64,000 nt of DNA from Myxococcota bacterium (GCA_028823175.1 JAPKBZ010000014.1:1-64000), one strand, 5' to 3'. Positions 16,532 to 25,804 are shown, counted from the stretch's first letter. A program made the numbers and translations. Notes: a model not told the origin generated them from the sequence alone.

Positions 16532-17701
16532 ATGACGAGCGAGGATCGGGCGCCGGTTGACTTCGGCTTCGGCGAAGAAGAAGAGATGCTGCGGGATCTG
16601 GCCCGGAAATTTCTAGATGAGCGCATCCCCGTGGAAACCCTTCGACAACTCGTCGCCCCTTCACCCGTCCCTGTCTACGAGCAGGGAGAGCCCCCGGCCT
16701 GGGATCGATCCGTCTGGGAAGATCTCGTCGAGCTCGGCTGGGCCGGACTCGCTGTCGAAGAAAAGGAGGGCGGTGCTGGCGTCTCCATGGTCGGCATTGC
16801 AGCCCTGGTCGAGGAAGTCGGGCGCCATGCCCTGCCCTCGCCGCTCTTGGCCTGCCTCGCTTGCTCCCTTGTGCTTCGCTCCGCTGACAGCGAGGTCGCC
16901 CGCCGGAGACTCGGACAGATCGCTCAGGGTACGCCCGCCGCCCTAGCCATCACCCCGGGCGATGGAAGCTGGGAGCCCGAAAGAAGCGATATCCAGGCGC
17001 GAAGAGTGGCCGGGGAACTCACCCTCGACGGGACCGCACACTTCGTCCAGGACGCCCTCAAAGCCGACTTCTTCGTAGTCACCGCGCGTCTGAATGACAA
17101 ATTACTGCTCTGCACCCTGCCCGCAGATGCACCGGGCCTGAGCGTGGAGCAGAACCATATCCACGATCTCACCCGGGATCAGGCGACCCTTCGGTTCAGG
17201 CAGGTGCGGGTCTCCCCATCGAGCGTCGTTACCGACGATGGCGCCGAGGTGCTTCGGCGAGCGTGGCCCTCGCTCCTCGTTCTGGCTAGCGCCGATCTCT
17301 GCGGGAGTAGCGAGTGGCAACTACAGGCGACTGTCGAATACGCGAAGAACCGCAAACAATTCGACCGCCCTCTGGGCTTCTTTCAGGCCGTCAAGCACCC
17401 TCTGGTGAACGCGATGGTCGAGATCGATCGGGCTCGCTCACTCCTCTACCACGCCGCATCTTGTATCGATGCCGCTTCGGTAGAGGCCGAAAAAGCATCG
17501 CGTATGGCGAAGAGTGCCGCATCGGACGCGGGTGCCTTCATCTCAGACCGCTCGGTTCAGCTACACGGAGGGATCGGATTCACCTGGGAGTCCGATGTGC
17601 ACATCTTCTTCAAGCGGAGCCTGCATGGACAGGTGCTCTGGGGAGACGGCATCCATCACCGGAAGAAGCTCGCGGAAATCCTGATCGACCGGGACGGCTG
17701 A
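16532..17701 (+). CDS. Acyl-CoA dehydrogenase, partner subunit
   Basis: A 389-residue acyl-CoA dehydrogenase homologue, more divergent than its neighbour: EEEEMLRDLARKFLDERIPVETLRQLV at the N-terminus, GWAGLAVEEKEGGAGVSMVGIAALVEEVGR, a VEYAKNRKQFDRPLGFFQAVKHPLV FAD-binding segment, and LHGGIGFTWESDVHIFFKRS near the end. No YEGT-type Glu is visible. Co-transcribed with the preceding gene; the pair matches the alpha2-beta2 arrangement described for ChsE1/ChsE2-type dehydrogenases. Which subunit holds the catalytic base is not clear from sequence. Confidence 0.85.
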   Translation: MTSEDRAPVDFGFGEEEEMLRDLARKFLDERIPVETLRQLVAPSPVPVYEQGEPPAWDRSVWEDLVELGWAGLAVEEKEGGAGVSMVGIAALVEEVGRHALPSPLLACLACSLVLRSADSEVARRRLGQIAQGTPAALAITPGDGSWEPERSDIQARRVAGELTLDGTAHFVQDALKADFFVVTARLNDKLLLCTLPADAPGLSVEQNHIHDLTRDQATLRFRQVRVSPSSVVTDDGAEVLRRAWPSLLVLASADLCGSSEWQLQATVEYAKNRKQFDRPLGFFQAVKHPLVNAMVEIDRARSLLYHAASCIDAASVEAEKASRMAKSAASDAGAFISDRSVQLHGGIGFTWESDVHIFFKRSLHGQVLWGDGIHHRKKLAEILIDRDG

Positions 17702-17712
17702 GCGCTCGCTCG

Positions 17713-17791
17713 CCCCAATCGCCTGCAGCCCCATCTCCTGCAGCCCCCATCCCCTGCAGCCCCAATCCCCTGCAGCCCCAATCCCCTGCAG
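17713..17791. repeat. 15-16 bp tandem repeat containing CTGCAG
   Basis: Five copies of a unit close to CTGCAGCCCCAATCCC, with CTGCAG at 17723, 17738, 17754, 17770 and 17786 (spacing 15, 16, 16, 16). It occupies nearly the whole gap between two convergent genes. No coding or terminator function is evident. Confidence 0.85.
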
Positions 17792-17826
17792 AGGAGCCTT
17801 GCTGCGAGCAGCCTGGAATTTTCTCC

Positions 17827-18456
17827 CTAATTCAGGGACGCATCGCGCGAGAATTTGAAGCCGTCCAGGGTGGCCGAAATATTGACCCCCTTGTTGGTGA
17901 CCTGGTAGATCAGCGGGTCCTGATCGAGGGTGGCTTTCATGGACTTGTCGAAGGAGGGGTCGTCTTTTTTAGCTTGGTCCGACTTCAGCGCTGCTGACGC
18001 CCCGCCGCCGAAGGTCCAGCCCTCGTCCTTGAACTGCTTCAGGGTCTTGTCGGTTTTAAAGACGAGCAGAAGGCTCAACTCCTGAATGCCTAGGCCAAAA
18101 CCCACTTGGACCTTGGCCATTCGCATAAAGGTTTGTTGCCCCGAACTCTTCTCCGTCAGGAGCCCGTATCCGTTGCCCGTGCCCCCGAAGAGGATCTTCG
18201 CGTCGAGGGTGCTGAAGGTCGCGTAGGCGACGCCTTCATTGACCTGACCTCGCGCGGCGGGAAATTCGGCATAGACGTTTTTGAGAATGTCCTGATTGCT
18301 ATTACGAATCGAGGCTCGTTGCTGGTTGCCCGTTTCGCCCTCGGGGGTCTTGCACCCCGAGAAAGCGAGGGTCAGGGCCAGGGCCAGCAGCAGGCCCCGC
18401 CCGACGCCAATCCTGCCCCACGCTCGGGCACCGATTCCCTGAAAATGTTTCCGCAT
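17827..18456 (-). CDS. SYLF (YSC84-like) domain lipoprotein
   Basis: A 209-residue protein with a lipoprotein signal (GRGLLLALALTLAFSGC, Cys about residue 33) and a SYLF/YSC84-type lipid-binding domain: ILKNVYAEFPAARGQVNEGVAYATFSTLDAKILFGGTGNGYGLL, KVQVGFGLGIQELSLLLVF and ASAALKSDQAKK. These domains bind phosphoinositides in eukaryotes; bacterial members are periplasmic and of unclear role. ATG 18456 is chosen because GAGGGAA lies upstream; longer frames lack support. Monocistronic by context. Confidence 0.82.
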   Translation of the reverse strand: MRKHFQGIGARAWGRIGVGRGLLLALALTLAFSGCKTPEGETGNQQRASIRNSNQDILKNVYAEFPAARGQVNEGVAYATFSTLDAKILFGGTGNGYGLLTEKSSGQQTFMRMAKVQVGFGLGIQELSLLLVFKTDKTLKQFKDEGWTFGGGASAALKSDQAKKDDPSFDKSMKATLDQDPLIYQVTNKGVNISATLDGFKFSRDASLN

Positions 18457-18642
18457 GATCAATTCCCTCTCGAATTCCCTCATCGCCATTTCTAGAACTT
18501 CCCCCGTATGCCCCGGATCATCTGCCTTGCCCCGCTCATGGTGCATCACCCAGTCATTTTTTCCAGACCCGCCCGCAAAATATCTCGCGCGGCGCCTATC
18601 CCTTTGTTTTCGAGTCGGGACCCCGAGCAGAGGGGCAGCGAC

Positions 18643-20007
18643 TCAACTGCCGCCGACCAGATCGAGCAGTGAGTGAGAACCGGCGATCCGGGCGAGCGCC
18701 GAGTCCATTTCCTCGAAAACCGGCAGCAGTCGTGCCTCCTCTCGCGAAGGGGCCGGGGGGGGCCCCCCGTCCGGGCTCTTCTGGAGGCCCCTCGAGAGCC
18801 GGATCGCCCCCAGGATATCCGCCACGGTCGTATCCTTCAGGGGGCGTGCCGGAAGGTATGCCGGTTCGCGGTCGCCCAATCCGGTCGCGACCACGATTCC
18901 GGCCTGGTCCAGTTCGTCCAGGAGTTCACCCAGGGTCCGACCCGGAACCTCGAGTTGAAGAGCAAGCGCCTCGCAGGTTCTCGGAGCCTCATGACGCGCG
19001 AAGGCGGACGCGATGGCGACCATCAGGCGAACGGCCAGGAACTCCTTCTCCGCGGGCGGAAGCTTCGGACGTTTCAACTCCTCGCGGTAATGGGCAATAT
19101 TCTGGTGGGCGTAAGCGATCTCCGCACCGAAGAGCACCACCGCCCAGCAGACGTAGAGCCAGGTCAGCACGAGTGGCAACGCGACGAGGCCGCCGAACAG
19201 GACGCTGTAGCGCGCCGCCCCGACCCCCATGTCGACGTAGATGACTCGGGTCAAGGTAAAGAGCAGCATGGCGACCAGGCCTCCAAGCGTCGCCGAACGG
19301 ATGCTCACCCGGGTATTCGGAAAGAACCAGTAGAGAAAAGCGAAAGCCACCCAGATGAGGATCTGGGGCAATTGGATCAGGTTCAAGTCGTGGATCCAGC
19401 CCACCAGGGGGAGCGAGCGCAACCCCTGGGCTGCGGCTTCACTCCCGAGGCTGGCCCAGAGCGAAACCGCCACGCCCGTGAGGATCGGTGCAACCACGAG
19501 CACCGCCAGATAATCGGCAAAGCGTCGAGGCCAACTGCGATTCTGTCGGACGCCCCAGATGTCGCCCAGGGTGCTTTCGAGATGCCGCAGCGCCAGCACC
19601 GCCGAGATCACCAACGTAGCGCCACCAAGAGTCCCCAGGCTCCCAATATGCACCTCCTGAATCCGGGAGAGGATCCAACGATGCGCTTCGGGACTCACTG
19701 CGGTCGCCTGGCTGACGGCGTAGTCGATCAAGGTGTCCTGGCCACCCACCAATCCAACCAACGCCACCAGGACCACGAGCAGCGGCATGGCCGAGAGCGC
19801 GGTCATGAATGTCAGGGCGCTAGCTCGGAGCAGCAGGCGATCTCGAACGAAGCCCTCAGCGACCATGACGCCGAATTGAAGCAAGCGCAGCAGCGAGGCC
19901 GTCGCGGATCGCGGGCCCAGATCCATCTGCCAGAGATCGTGAATGATGAACGCCCGCGCTCTCGCAAACATCCCTTCGCGATTCAGGTCGACACTCTCCT
20001 CAGCCAC
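18643..20007 (-). CDS. YihY/BrkB family inner-membrane protein
   Basis: A 454-residue protein with six membrane segments in the YihY/virulence factor BrkB pattern: LLLRASALTFMTALSAMPLLVVLVALVG, LGTLGGATLVISAVLALRHLESTLGDIWGVRQNRSW, FADYLAVLVVAPILTGVAVSL, LIQLPQILIWVAFAFLYWFFPNTRV, and PLVLTWLYVCWAVVLFGAEIAYAHQN. The C-terminal 140 residues form a soluble tail resembling a winged helix (RTCEALALQLEVPGRTLGELLDELDQAGIV). GTG start with GGGAGA upstream. Members were once called RNase BN, wrongly; the true role is unknown. Confidence 0.88.
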   Translation of the reverse strand: MAEESVDLNREGMFARARAFIIHDLWQMDLGPRSATASLLRLLQFGVMVAEGFVRDRLLLRASALTFMTALSAMPLLVVLVALVGLVGGQDTLIDYAVSQATAVSPEAHRWILSRIQEVHIGSLGTLGGATLVISAVLALRHLESTLGDIWGVRQNRSWPRRFADYLAVLVVAPILTGVAVSLWASLGSEAAAQGLRSLPLVGWIHDLNLIQLPQILIWVAFAFLYWFFPNTRVSIRSATLGGLVAMLLFTLTRVIYVDMGVGAARYSVLFGGLVALPLVLTWLYVCWAVVLFGAEIAYAHQNIAHYREELKRPKLPPAEKEFLAVRLMVAIASAFARHEAPRTCEALALQLEVPGRTLGELLDELDQAGIVVATGLGDREPAYLPARPLKDTTVADILGAIRLSRGLQKSPDGGPPPAPSREEARLLPVFEEMDSALARIAGSHSLLDLVGGS

Positions 20008-20165
20008 TGCACTCTCCCAAGGTGCCCATGACCTTAAGTCTATCTCGCAGGCCGAGGCGAGACGACCTCTTTCGTCCGGCGCGAGAAATACGCGGGGCGG
20101 TGCTAGCCGAGCCCTCGTCGTCGGCTAGACTGCAGCCCCCTTAGATGAGCGGCAGAGGAGCCCAC

Positions 20166-21557
20166 GTGGACGCAGAAGATGACGCAAGACGGGCCAGTGA
20201 CGAAATTGTACCGACCTATTCAGCCCGAGAACTCTCGGGACCGATCTCCCGGAATGAGATGTCCGCTCGGGGCATGGCTCCGAGACTCGCCTACCAGGTC
20301 ATCCACGACGAACTCCAGTTAGACGGGTTCTCCCTTCTTAATCTCGCCACCTTCGTCACCACATGGATGGAGCCCGAGGCCAAGCAGTTGATCAGCGAGA
20401 CCCTCGACAAGAACATGATCGACAAGGACGAATACCCCCAGACAGCGGAAATCGAGAAGCGCTGCGTTCGAATCCTTTCCAGCCTGTGGCATGCCAACCC
20501 CGACGAAAACCCGGTGGGCACCTCGACGATTGGATCCAGCGAGGCCTGCATGCTCGGCGGAATGGCCATGAAATGGAATTGGCGAGACCGCCAGCGCGCG
20601 GCGGGCAAACCCACGGATCGGCCGAATCTGGTGATGGGCGCCAATACCCAGATCTGCTGGCACAAATTCTGTCGCTACTGGGACATCGAGCCACGGGAGG
20701 TCACCTCAGAAGGCGATCGTTTTACGCTCAATGCCGAGGAAGCTGTCAAACTCATCGACGAAAATACCATCGGCGTCGTGGCCATCATGGGGAGCACTTT
20801 CGACGGCAGTTACGAGCCCGTTGCCGAACTCTCCGATGCCCTGGATGAGCTGGAGAAAAAGACGGGTTTGGATATCCCGATCCACGTGGATGGGGCGAGT
20901 GGCGGATTCGTAGCCCCCTTCATTCAGCCCGATCTCGAGTGGGATTTCCGGGTTCCTCGCGTGAAGTCGATTAACACCTCAGGTCACAAATACGGGCTGG
21001 TCTATCCCGGCGTGGGTTGGATTGTTTTCCGAGGCAAGACCGAACTTCCCGAAGATCTGATCTTCCATGTCAAATACCTCGGAGGAGACATGATCGACTT
21101 TTCGATCAACTTCTCGCGCCCGGGGAGCCAGGTCATCGCCCAGTACTACAATTTTCTCCGACTCGGCCTCGATGGGTACGCCCGAATTCAGCAGTCCTGC
21201 CAGGACGTGGCGCTCTACCTCTCGGGCGCGATCGGCGAACTGGGTCCCTTTGAATTGATCTCGCGCGGGGACGATATCCCGGTCTTTTGCTGGAAGATGA
21301 ATGAGGACTACGCGAAGAACGCGAGTTTTTCGCTCTACGATCTCGCGGATCGACTGCGCCAACGCGGCTGGCTCGTTCCCGCCTACCCCATGCCCAAGAA
21401 TCGCGAAGATCTCATCGTGCAGAGGGTCGTCGTCAAGGAAGATTTCAGCCGAGATATGGCGGACCGCCTCCTTGAAGACATCAAATCGGCGGTGGATTAT
21501 TTCGAAGCCCAGCCCAATCTCAAGAAGAAGGACGACGGCAGCCACTTCAGCCACTGA
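20166..21557 (+). CDS. gadB: Glutamate decarboxylase
   Basis: A 463-residue PLP enzyme converting glutamate to GABA with proton consumption. Family motifs: DGFSLLNLATFVTTWMEPEA, NPVGTSTIGSSEACMLGGMAMK (PLP phosphate region), GANTQICWHKFCRYWDIEPRE, IHVDGASGGFVAPF with the PLP-stacking Asp, and the Schiff-base Lys in INTSGHKYGLVYPGVGW. I choose the GTG at 20166 because AGAGGAG lies 6 bases upstream; an ATG seven codons earlier lacks a site. Followed by a strong hairpin terminator, so monocistronic. May serve acid resistance or GABA metabolism; no antiporter is adjacent. Confidence 0.92.
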   Translation: MDAEDDARRASDEIVPTYSARELSGPISRNEMSARGMAPRLAYQVIHDELQLDGFSLLNLATFVTTWMEPEAKQLISETLDKNMIDKDEYPQTAEIEKRCVRILSSLWHANPDENPVGTSTIGSSEACMLGGMAMKWNWRDRQRAAGKPTDRPNLVMGANTQICWHKFCRYWDIEPREVTSEGDRFTLNAEEAVKLIDENTIGVVAIMGSTFDGSYEPVAELSDALDELEKKTGLDIPIHVDGASGGFVAPFIQPDLEWDFRVPRVKSINTSGHKYGLVYPGVGWIVFRGKTELPEDLIFHVKYLGGDMIDFSINFSRPGSQVIAQYYNFLRLGLDGYARIQQSCQDVALYLSGAIGELGPFELISRGDDIPVFCWKMNEDYAKNASFSLYDLADRLRQRGWLVPAYPMPKNREDLIVQRVVVKEDFSRDMADRLLEDIKSAVDYFEAQPNLKKKDDGSHFSH

Positions 21558-21575
21558 TCGAGGTTGGCTTGCCTG

Positions 21576-21611
21576 AGCGAGTGCGGCTGATCTGAACCCG
21601 CACTCGCTTTG
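21576..21611 (+). terminator. Hairpin terminator after gadB
   Basis: A perfect 11-base stem (AGCGAGTGCGG at 21576-21586, CCGCACTCGCT at 21598-21608) with an 11-base loop, followed by a short T run (TTT, sharing the last stem base), 19 bases after the decarboxylase stop. The T-tract is short, so termination may be partial. Confidence 0.7.
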
Positions 21612-21612
21612 G

Positions 21613-21691
21613 GCCTAGCCTCGGGTTTGCGGCGCCTAGCCTCGGGTTTGCGGCGATAGAGGCAGATAGAGGCGATAGAGGCAGATAGAGG
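21613..21691. repeat. Two adjoining tandem repeats downstream of gadB
   Basis: A perfect 21-bp tandem duplication (unit GCCTAGCCTCGGGTTTGCGGC at 21613 and 21634, written here only to show its identity as one unit with 21 bases minus none; see positions) is followed by four copies of a 9-10 bp unit GATAGAGGC(A) from 21655 to 21691. The arrays fill the gap between convergent genes and show no coding sign. Confidence 0.8.
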
Positions 21692-21705
21692 AAAAGGGAA
21701 CGCGC

Positions 21706-22221
21706 CTAGAAGCTTGCGTCCAAGAGGCCGCCATCGCTGAGTTGGCACTTCCCGGTTCCCCCACCCGGAATGCCATGCTCGGTGTTCGCCAGGGTAAAGC
21801 GGCAACGCGCCTTGCCCCCTCGATTCCCATTGAGCCCGGAGACCACGTGGCCGTCGTAGTGGCTGACCCAGAAGGAAACTCCCCAGCCTGGCTCGAACCA
21901 GGGGTTGACGCCGGTCACCGACCTCGAATCGTAGATTCCGTCATCCCAGAGGCCATAGAGAGACTGTGCCGCAACGTGGCTCGTGGTCTTCTCGATCAGC
22001 ATGTAGGGCCCGACATAGCGCTGGCCCCCACGGCCGAGGGTAAACGTCATGCTTCCGGTGATGAAAGACTCGGACTCCCAGGCGATCATCACCTTCTGGG
22101 GTTGGTCCTTGGATTTCGCCGGGGGCTTCCAATCCGCGGTCATGATTCCCGTCTGGGGCGAGTACGCGCACATGGCTAGGCCAAGGCTCAGCGAGGCGAG
22201 AAGGGCATGATGTTTTCGCAT
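21706..22221 (-). CDS. Hypothetical lipoprotein
   Basis: A 171-residue protein with a lipoprotein-type signal (LLASLSLGLAMC, Cys18) and a mature part rich in Gly, Trp and aromatic residues: MIAWESESFITGSMTFTLGRGGQRYVG, SLYGLWDDGIYDSRS, WGVSFWVSHYDGHVVSGLNGNRGG, and a late Cys pair (ARCRFTLA and GKCQL). The alternating pattern suggests a beta-rich fold. GAGG lies about 12 bases upstream of the ATG. No family recognised. Confidence 0.65.
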   Translation of the reverse strand: MRKHHALLASLSLGLAMCAYSPQTGIMTADWKPPAKSKDQPQKVMIAWESESFITGSMTFTLGRGGQRYVGPYMLIEKTTSHVAAQSLYGLWDDGIYDSRSVTGVNPWFEPGWGVSFWVSHYDGHVVSGLNGNRGGKARCRFTLANTEHGIPGGGTGKCQLSDGGLLDASF

Positions 22222-22414
22222 GATCGATAGCGTCCTCTAGAGCCGGCAGTCGCGCCCAGCGCAGTTGCTCCCCGAGCCGACTATGGGGCTCGAAGTTCCG
22301 CGAGAGTTGATGCCCGAACACGACATAGTTTCCCGCCGACGATTAGGATACCCTGCTTCTCGCGATTTGGTACGCGCCCAGGTAAGCGACTTCTCGAGTT
22401 TTCAGGAGGCCTAA

Positions 22415-23800
22415 ATGAAGACCGAACTCTGGCAACTCTCCGCCTCAGCCCTCGCTCAGTTGATCAGGCAGCGCGAGGCCTCGAGTCGAGAGGTCGTCGA
22501 GGCTCACCTGACCAGGATCGAAGCGGTCAACCCCCAACTCAACGCGATCACGGTGGTGCTCGCCGAGTCCGCCCGGGAAGCGGCGGACCTCGCCGATCGA
22601 ACGGAGCCCACCGGGCCGCTGCACGGCGTTCCCTTTACGGTGAAAGAGAATATCGACTGCGTGGGCTCGGCCACCACAGACGGCCTCGCCCTGCGCGTCG
22701 ACGCCATGCCCGCGCTGGACGCACCGGTGGTCGAGCGCATGAAGGCCGCGGGGGGCATCCCCCTGGCCAGGACCAACCTGCCCGAAATGGGCCTGCGCGT
22801 GAGTACCGACAACCCACTCCGGGGCCTGACCCTAAACCCCTGGAATGCCGAACTGACCGCGGGCGGCTCGAGCGGGGGCGAGGGGTCGGCCCTGGCCAGC
22901 GGCATGAGTCCCCTGGGCCTAGGCAACGATATCGGCGGATCCCTGCGAAACCCCGCCTTTTGCTGCGGGATCGCCAGCCTCAAGCCTTCCCCGGGACGAG
23001 TCCCCCACGCCGCCTGTATCGATCCCACCGATGGGGGCATCGCCTTCCAGGTGATGGCCGTCCATGGGCCCATGGCGCGGCACGTGGAGGATCTCCGATT
23101 GGCCTACACGGTTCTCTCAGGCCGGCATTTTCGCGATCCGGAATCGGTAGATGCCCCGCTCCGGGGCCCCGCCTGTAAAAAACGAGTGGCGCTGGTGAGC
23201 GAGCTTCCGGGCTTTGATTTACCCGAATCCACCGGGGTTGCGCTTCGTCGGGCGGGAGAGGCTCTGGCCGATCAGGGTTTCGAAATCGTCGACGCTGCGC
23301 CTCCGGAACTCGAGAGGGTCCACGAGATCTGGGGCCTGATACTCACCATGGATTTCGAGCCCATGCTCCCCGAACTCGCCCACGTGATGTCCGAAGGTCC
23401 CCTCGAAATGCTTCGTATCATCTGCCAAAAATACCCCCCGAGTTCGGTGCGGCTTCCGGATGTGCACGCCGAGCGACGCCGGCTCAGCCGGCTTTGGTCC
23501 GAATTCTTCCAGGACTTCCCCATCCTCATCAGCCCCACGTGGACCGATCGCCCGTTTAGGCACGGTGCCGATCTAGAGGGTGTGGCTGGCGCCGAACTCG
23601 TTTCGGACCGCCTGCGCTTCATCACGCCGGCGAATGTGCTCGGGCTGCCCGCCGCGGCGATTCCCACGGGCCTCCACGAGGGTCAACCCACCGGGGTCCA
23701 GGTCTACGCCGACCGCTGGCGGGAGGACCTGACCCTGGACGCAGCGGAGGCCATTGAATCCGCCCTGGGCCGCATCACACCCGTCGACCCCATGGCCTGA
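22415..23800 (+). CDS. Amidase (amidase signature family)
   Basis: A 461-residue amidase-signature hydrolase. The Ser-cisSer-Lys triad is visible: Lys in GVPFTVKENIDCVG, and the Gly/Ser region LTAGGSSGGEGSALASGMSP followed by LGNDIGGSLRNPAFCCGI carrying the two serines. N-terminal helix pattern LSASALAQLIRQREASSREVVEAHLTRIEAVNPQLNA and C-terminal NVLGLPAAAIPTGLHEGQPTGVQVY are typical. Strong CAGGAGG site before the ATG. It hydrolyses an amide; not GatA by context, since no gatB/gatC is nearby. Substrate unknown. Confidence 0.9.
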   Translation: MKTELWQLSASALAQLIRQREASSREVVEAHLTRIEAVNPQLNAITVVLAESAREAADLADRTEPTGPLHGVPFTVKENIDCVGSATTDGLALRVDAMPALDAPVVERMKAAGGIPLARTNLPEMGLRVSTDNPLRGLTLNPWNAELTAGGSSGGEGSALASGMSPLGLGNDIGGSLRNPAFCCGIASLKPSPGRVPHAACIDPTDGGIAFQVMAVHGPMARHVEDLRLAYTVLSGRHFRDPESVDAPLRGPACKKRVALVSELPGFDLPESTGVALRRAGEALADQGFEIVDAAPPELERVHEIWGLILTMDFEPMLPELAHVMSEGPLEMLRIICQKYPPSSVRLPDVHAERRRLSRLWSEFFQDFPILISPTWTDRPFRHGADLEGVAGAELVSDRLRFITPANVLGLPAAAIPTGLHEGQPTGVQVYADRWREDLTLDAAEAIESALGRITPVDPMA

Positions 23801-23855
23801 GCCCCTCGTCGCCTGAGGCCGGGGCTGGATCTGGGTCTGGGTCTGGGTGGGGGGG

Positions 23856-24524
23856 CTACTCGAAATTATTCCCAGGCGATTCTCCGCCCAGTTCTTTGAC
23901 CCACCGCTGGGCCTGGTCGACCTCGCGCTGAGCCGACTCCTTTTTGTCGTAGAGCAGGATCCGGGCCTTACCGGTGGGGTAATCACGACGCATCATATTG
24001 CCCACCGCCGTGTTGGCGGCCTCGAGCCCGGATTGGGCGCGCAGGAGCATCGCCTTCGCTTGGGAGAGGCTCTGGGGCCGAGGGGCGATCAGGTCCGGGT
24101 TCTGGCCCGAATCGTCTCCCCACTGGTAGCCGCCGGGGTTCGGGGGCGAGTCGCTGAGCGGTTCGGTGCCCACGGTGAGGGAGTCGGGAGAAACGCCGGT
24201 GCCCCGGATAGCGTCCGGGGCGTGGGAGCCCACGGAATTGGGCAGAGCGGAGGGGGCGACCATCATGTTGTTCGGATTTTCGGTGCCCACGGTGAGGGCA
24301 TCGGGGTTCTCGGTATTGACTACAGCCCCGTCGTCGTCGCTCCCCTCATCCCCGGCCATCTCGCTGAAACTCCCCTGAGCCCAAACCGGGATCGATCCGA
24401 ATAAATAGACCGCGACCACGGCCACGCCCATGAGGCGCACCCATCGGTGCCAGACCGAGGAATTTTCGGCCCCGAGGGGAATTCTGCCGTCGTCCGGCTG
24501 GACGCTCTCGCTCTCGGTTTGCAT
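23856..24524 (-). CDS. Hypothetical exported or anchored protein with short internal repeats
   Basis: A 222-residue protein with an unusually long polar N-terminus (about 28 residues), one hydrophobic segment (LMGVAVVAVYLFGSIPVWAQ) that could be a signal peptide cut after WAQ, then a low-complexity Asn/Pro/Gly/Asp region with a repeated phrase (DALTVGTENPN and DSLTVGTEPLSD). The C-terminal third looks helical: SLSQAKAMLLRAQSGLEAANTAVGN and KKESAQREVDQAQRWVKELGG. No family recognised. Confidence 0.6.
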   Translation of the reverse strand: MQTESESVQPDDGRIPLGAENSSVWHRWVRLMGVAVVAVYLFGSIPVWAQGSFSEMAGDEGSDDDGAVVNTENPDALTVGTENPNNMMVAPSALPNSVGSHAPDAIRGTGVSPDSLTVGTEPLSDSPPNPGGYQWGDDSGQNPDLIAPRPQSLSQAKAMLLRAQSGLEAANTAVGNMMRRDYPTGKARILLYDKKESAQREVDQAQRWVKELGGESPGNNFE

Positions 24525-24802
24525 CGCTGCTCCTTCTATCCATTTGCGCCGCGGCTTTATCTCGCCTGGCCCCGCTGAAATGCAGTTGGGGTGCGCACAG
24601 GGTAGTCTAAGAAACCTGACGAATCTAAGGGATGGAAAGCACGAAAAACGCCTGCCCGGCCCCCGCGGGCACCCCGGAGCCGGCCCAAAAAAATCTGACC
24701 CGATCCCCCCGTCGATGCCGACTCACTCTGCATAGGTCATCAAAGAGCGTCGGAATTCCAGAGGTGTTGTGGGCCCGTCGCTCCGCAAAAAAAAGGGAAA
24801 AA

Positions 24803-25804
24803 ATGCCCCTGTTCATGATCGGAATGCAGCGAAGCGGATCGAACCTGTTGAGGTTGATGCTCAACCAGCTCCCTTCAATTGCGGCGCCCCACCCTCCCCA
24901 TATTCTCGAGCGTCTGGGGCCCTTTGAGTCTTTGTACGGCGACCTTTCCGACGATGGAAATTTCCTCGGCCTGATCGACGACGTCTGTCGACTGGTGGAG
25001 ACGAATCCGGTCCGGTGGGAATCGGTGAACCTCGATCGCAAAGCCATCGCGGAGTCCTGCATCGAGCGATCCCTGATCGCGGTCTACGGCCGGGTTCACG
25101 ACTGTTTGGCTTCCGAGTGGGGGGCCGATGACTGGCTGTGCAAGAGCATGGCCAATGTTCACTACCTCGACGAAATCGAGCGCTATTTCGGGGAGAGCGC
25201 GCGATACATTTTTCTCTACCGAGATGGCCGGGATGTCGCGCTTTCGTTCCGAAAGGCCCTGATCGGTGACAAGACTTTCTACCACCTCGGGAAATCATGG
25301 CACGAGACCCAGCAACTCGCCCTGGATCTTCGGGCTCGAGTCGATCCCCAACAGTTTTTCGGGATCAGCTACGAGGAACTGGTGGCCGATCCCGAAGCCG
25401 TCCTGCGCCGTCTCTGCCGCTTCCTGGGCACGGAGTACAGCCCCTCGATGATGAATTTTCATGAATCTCAGGAGGCGAGCCGTACCGCAGTCACGGGCCT
25501 GTGGTCCAACGTGAGCCGGCCGGTGAACCAGGCGAATTGTGCGAAATTCTTGAATGAACTGGGCCCCCAGGAGATCGAACTCTTCGAACAGGTCGCTGGG
25601 GACTCTCTGGACGCCCTCGACTACCCGCGCTATTTCGTTGAGTCCGGGTCCGAGAAAAATCTGTCTCAAGCTAGGCTGGCCGCGCTGGACTCTGAGAACG
25701 AGCGACTCAAAGAAGCCGCAGTCCGCAACTCGGATCCCAAGGACCTTGAACTTCGCCAACCCCAGGCAGAATTGATGAACTCCATTCAAGCCCGCTTCGC
25801 TTAG
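24803..25804 (+). CDS. Sulfotransferase family protein
   Basis: A 333-residue PAPS-dependent sulfotransferase-like enzyme. The 5'-phosphosulfate loop is at the very N-terminus (MIGMQRSGSNLLRLMLNQLP), the 3'-phosphate motif region is ARYIFLYRDGRDVALSFRKAL, and FFGISYEELVADPEAVLRRLCRFLGTEYS is the conserved C-terminal segment. A short coiled-coil tail (QARLAALDSENERLKEAAVRN) is unusual. I start at ATG 24803 because AAGGG precedes it and the PSB loop then follows directly. The acceptor is unknown. Confidence 0.85.
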   Translation: MPLFMIGMQRSGSNLLRLMLNQLPSIAAPHPPHILERLGPFESLYGDLSDDGNFLGLIDDVCRLVETNPVRWESVNLDRKAIAESCIERSLIAVYGRVHDCLASEWGADDWLCKSMANVHYLDEIERYFGESARYIFLYRDGRDVALSFRKALIGDKTFYHLGKSWHETQQLALDLRARVDPQQFFGISYEELVADPEAVLRRLCRFLGTEYSPSMMNFHESQEASRTAVTGLWSNVSRPVNQANCAKFLNELGPQEIELFEQVAGDSLDALDYPRYFVESGSEKNLSQARLAALDSENERLKEAAVRNSDPKDLELRQPQAELMNSIQARFA

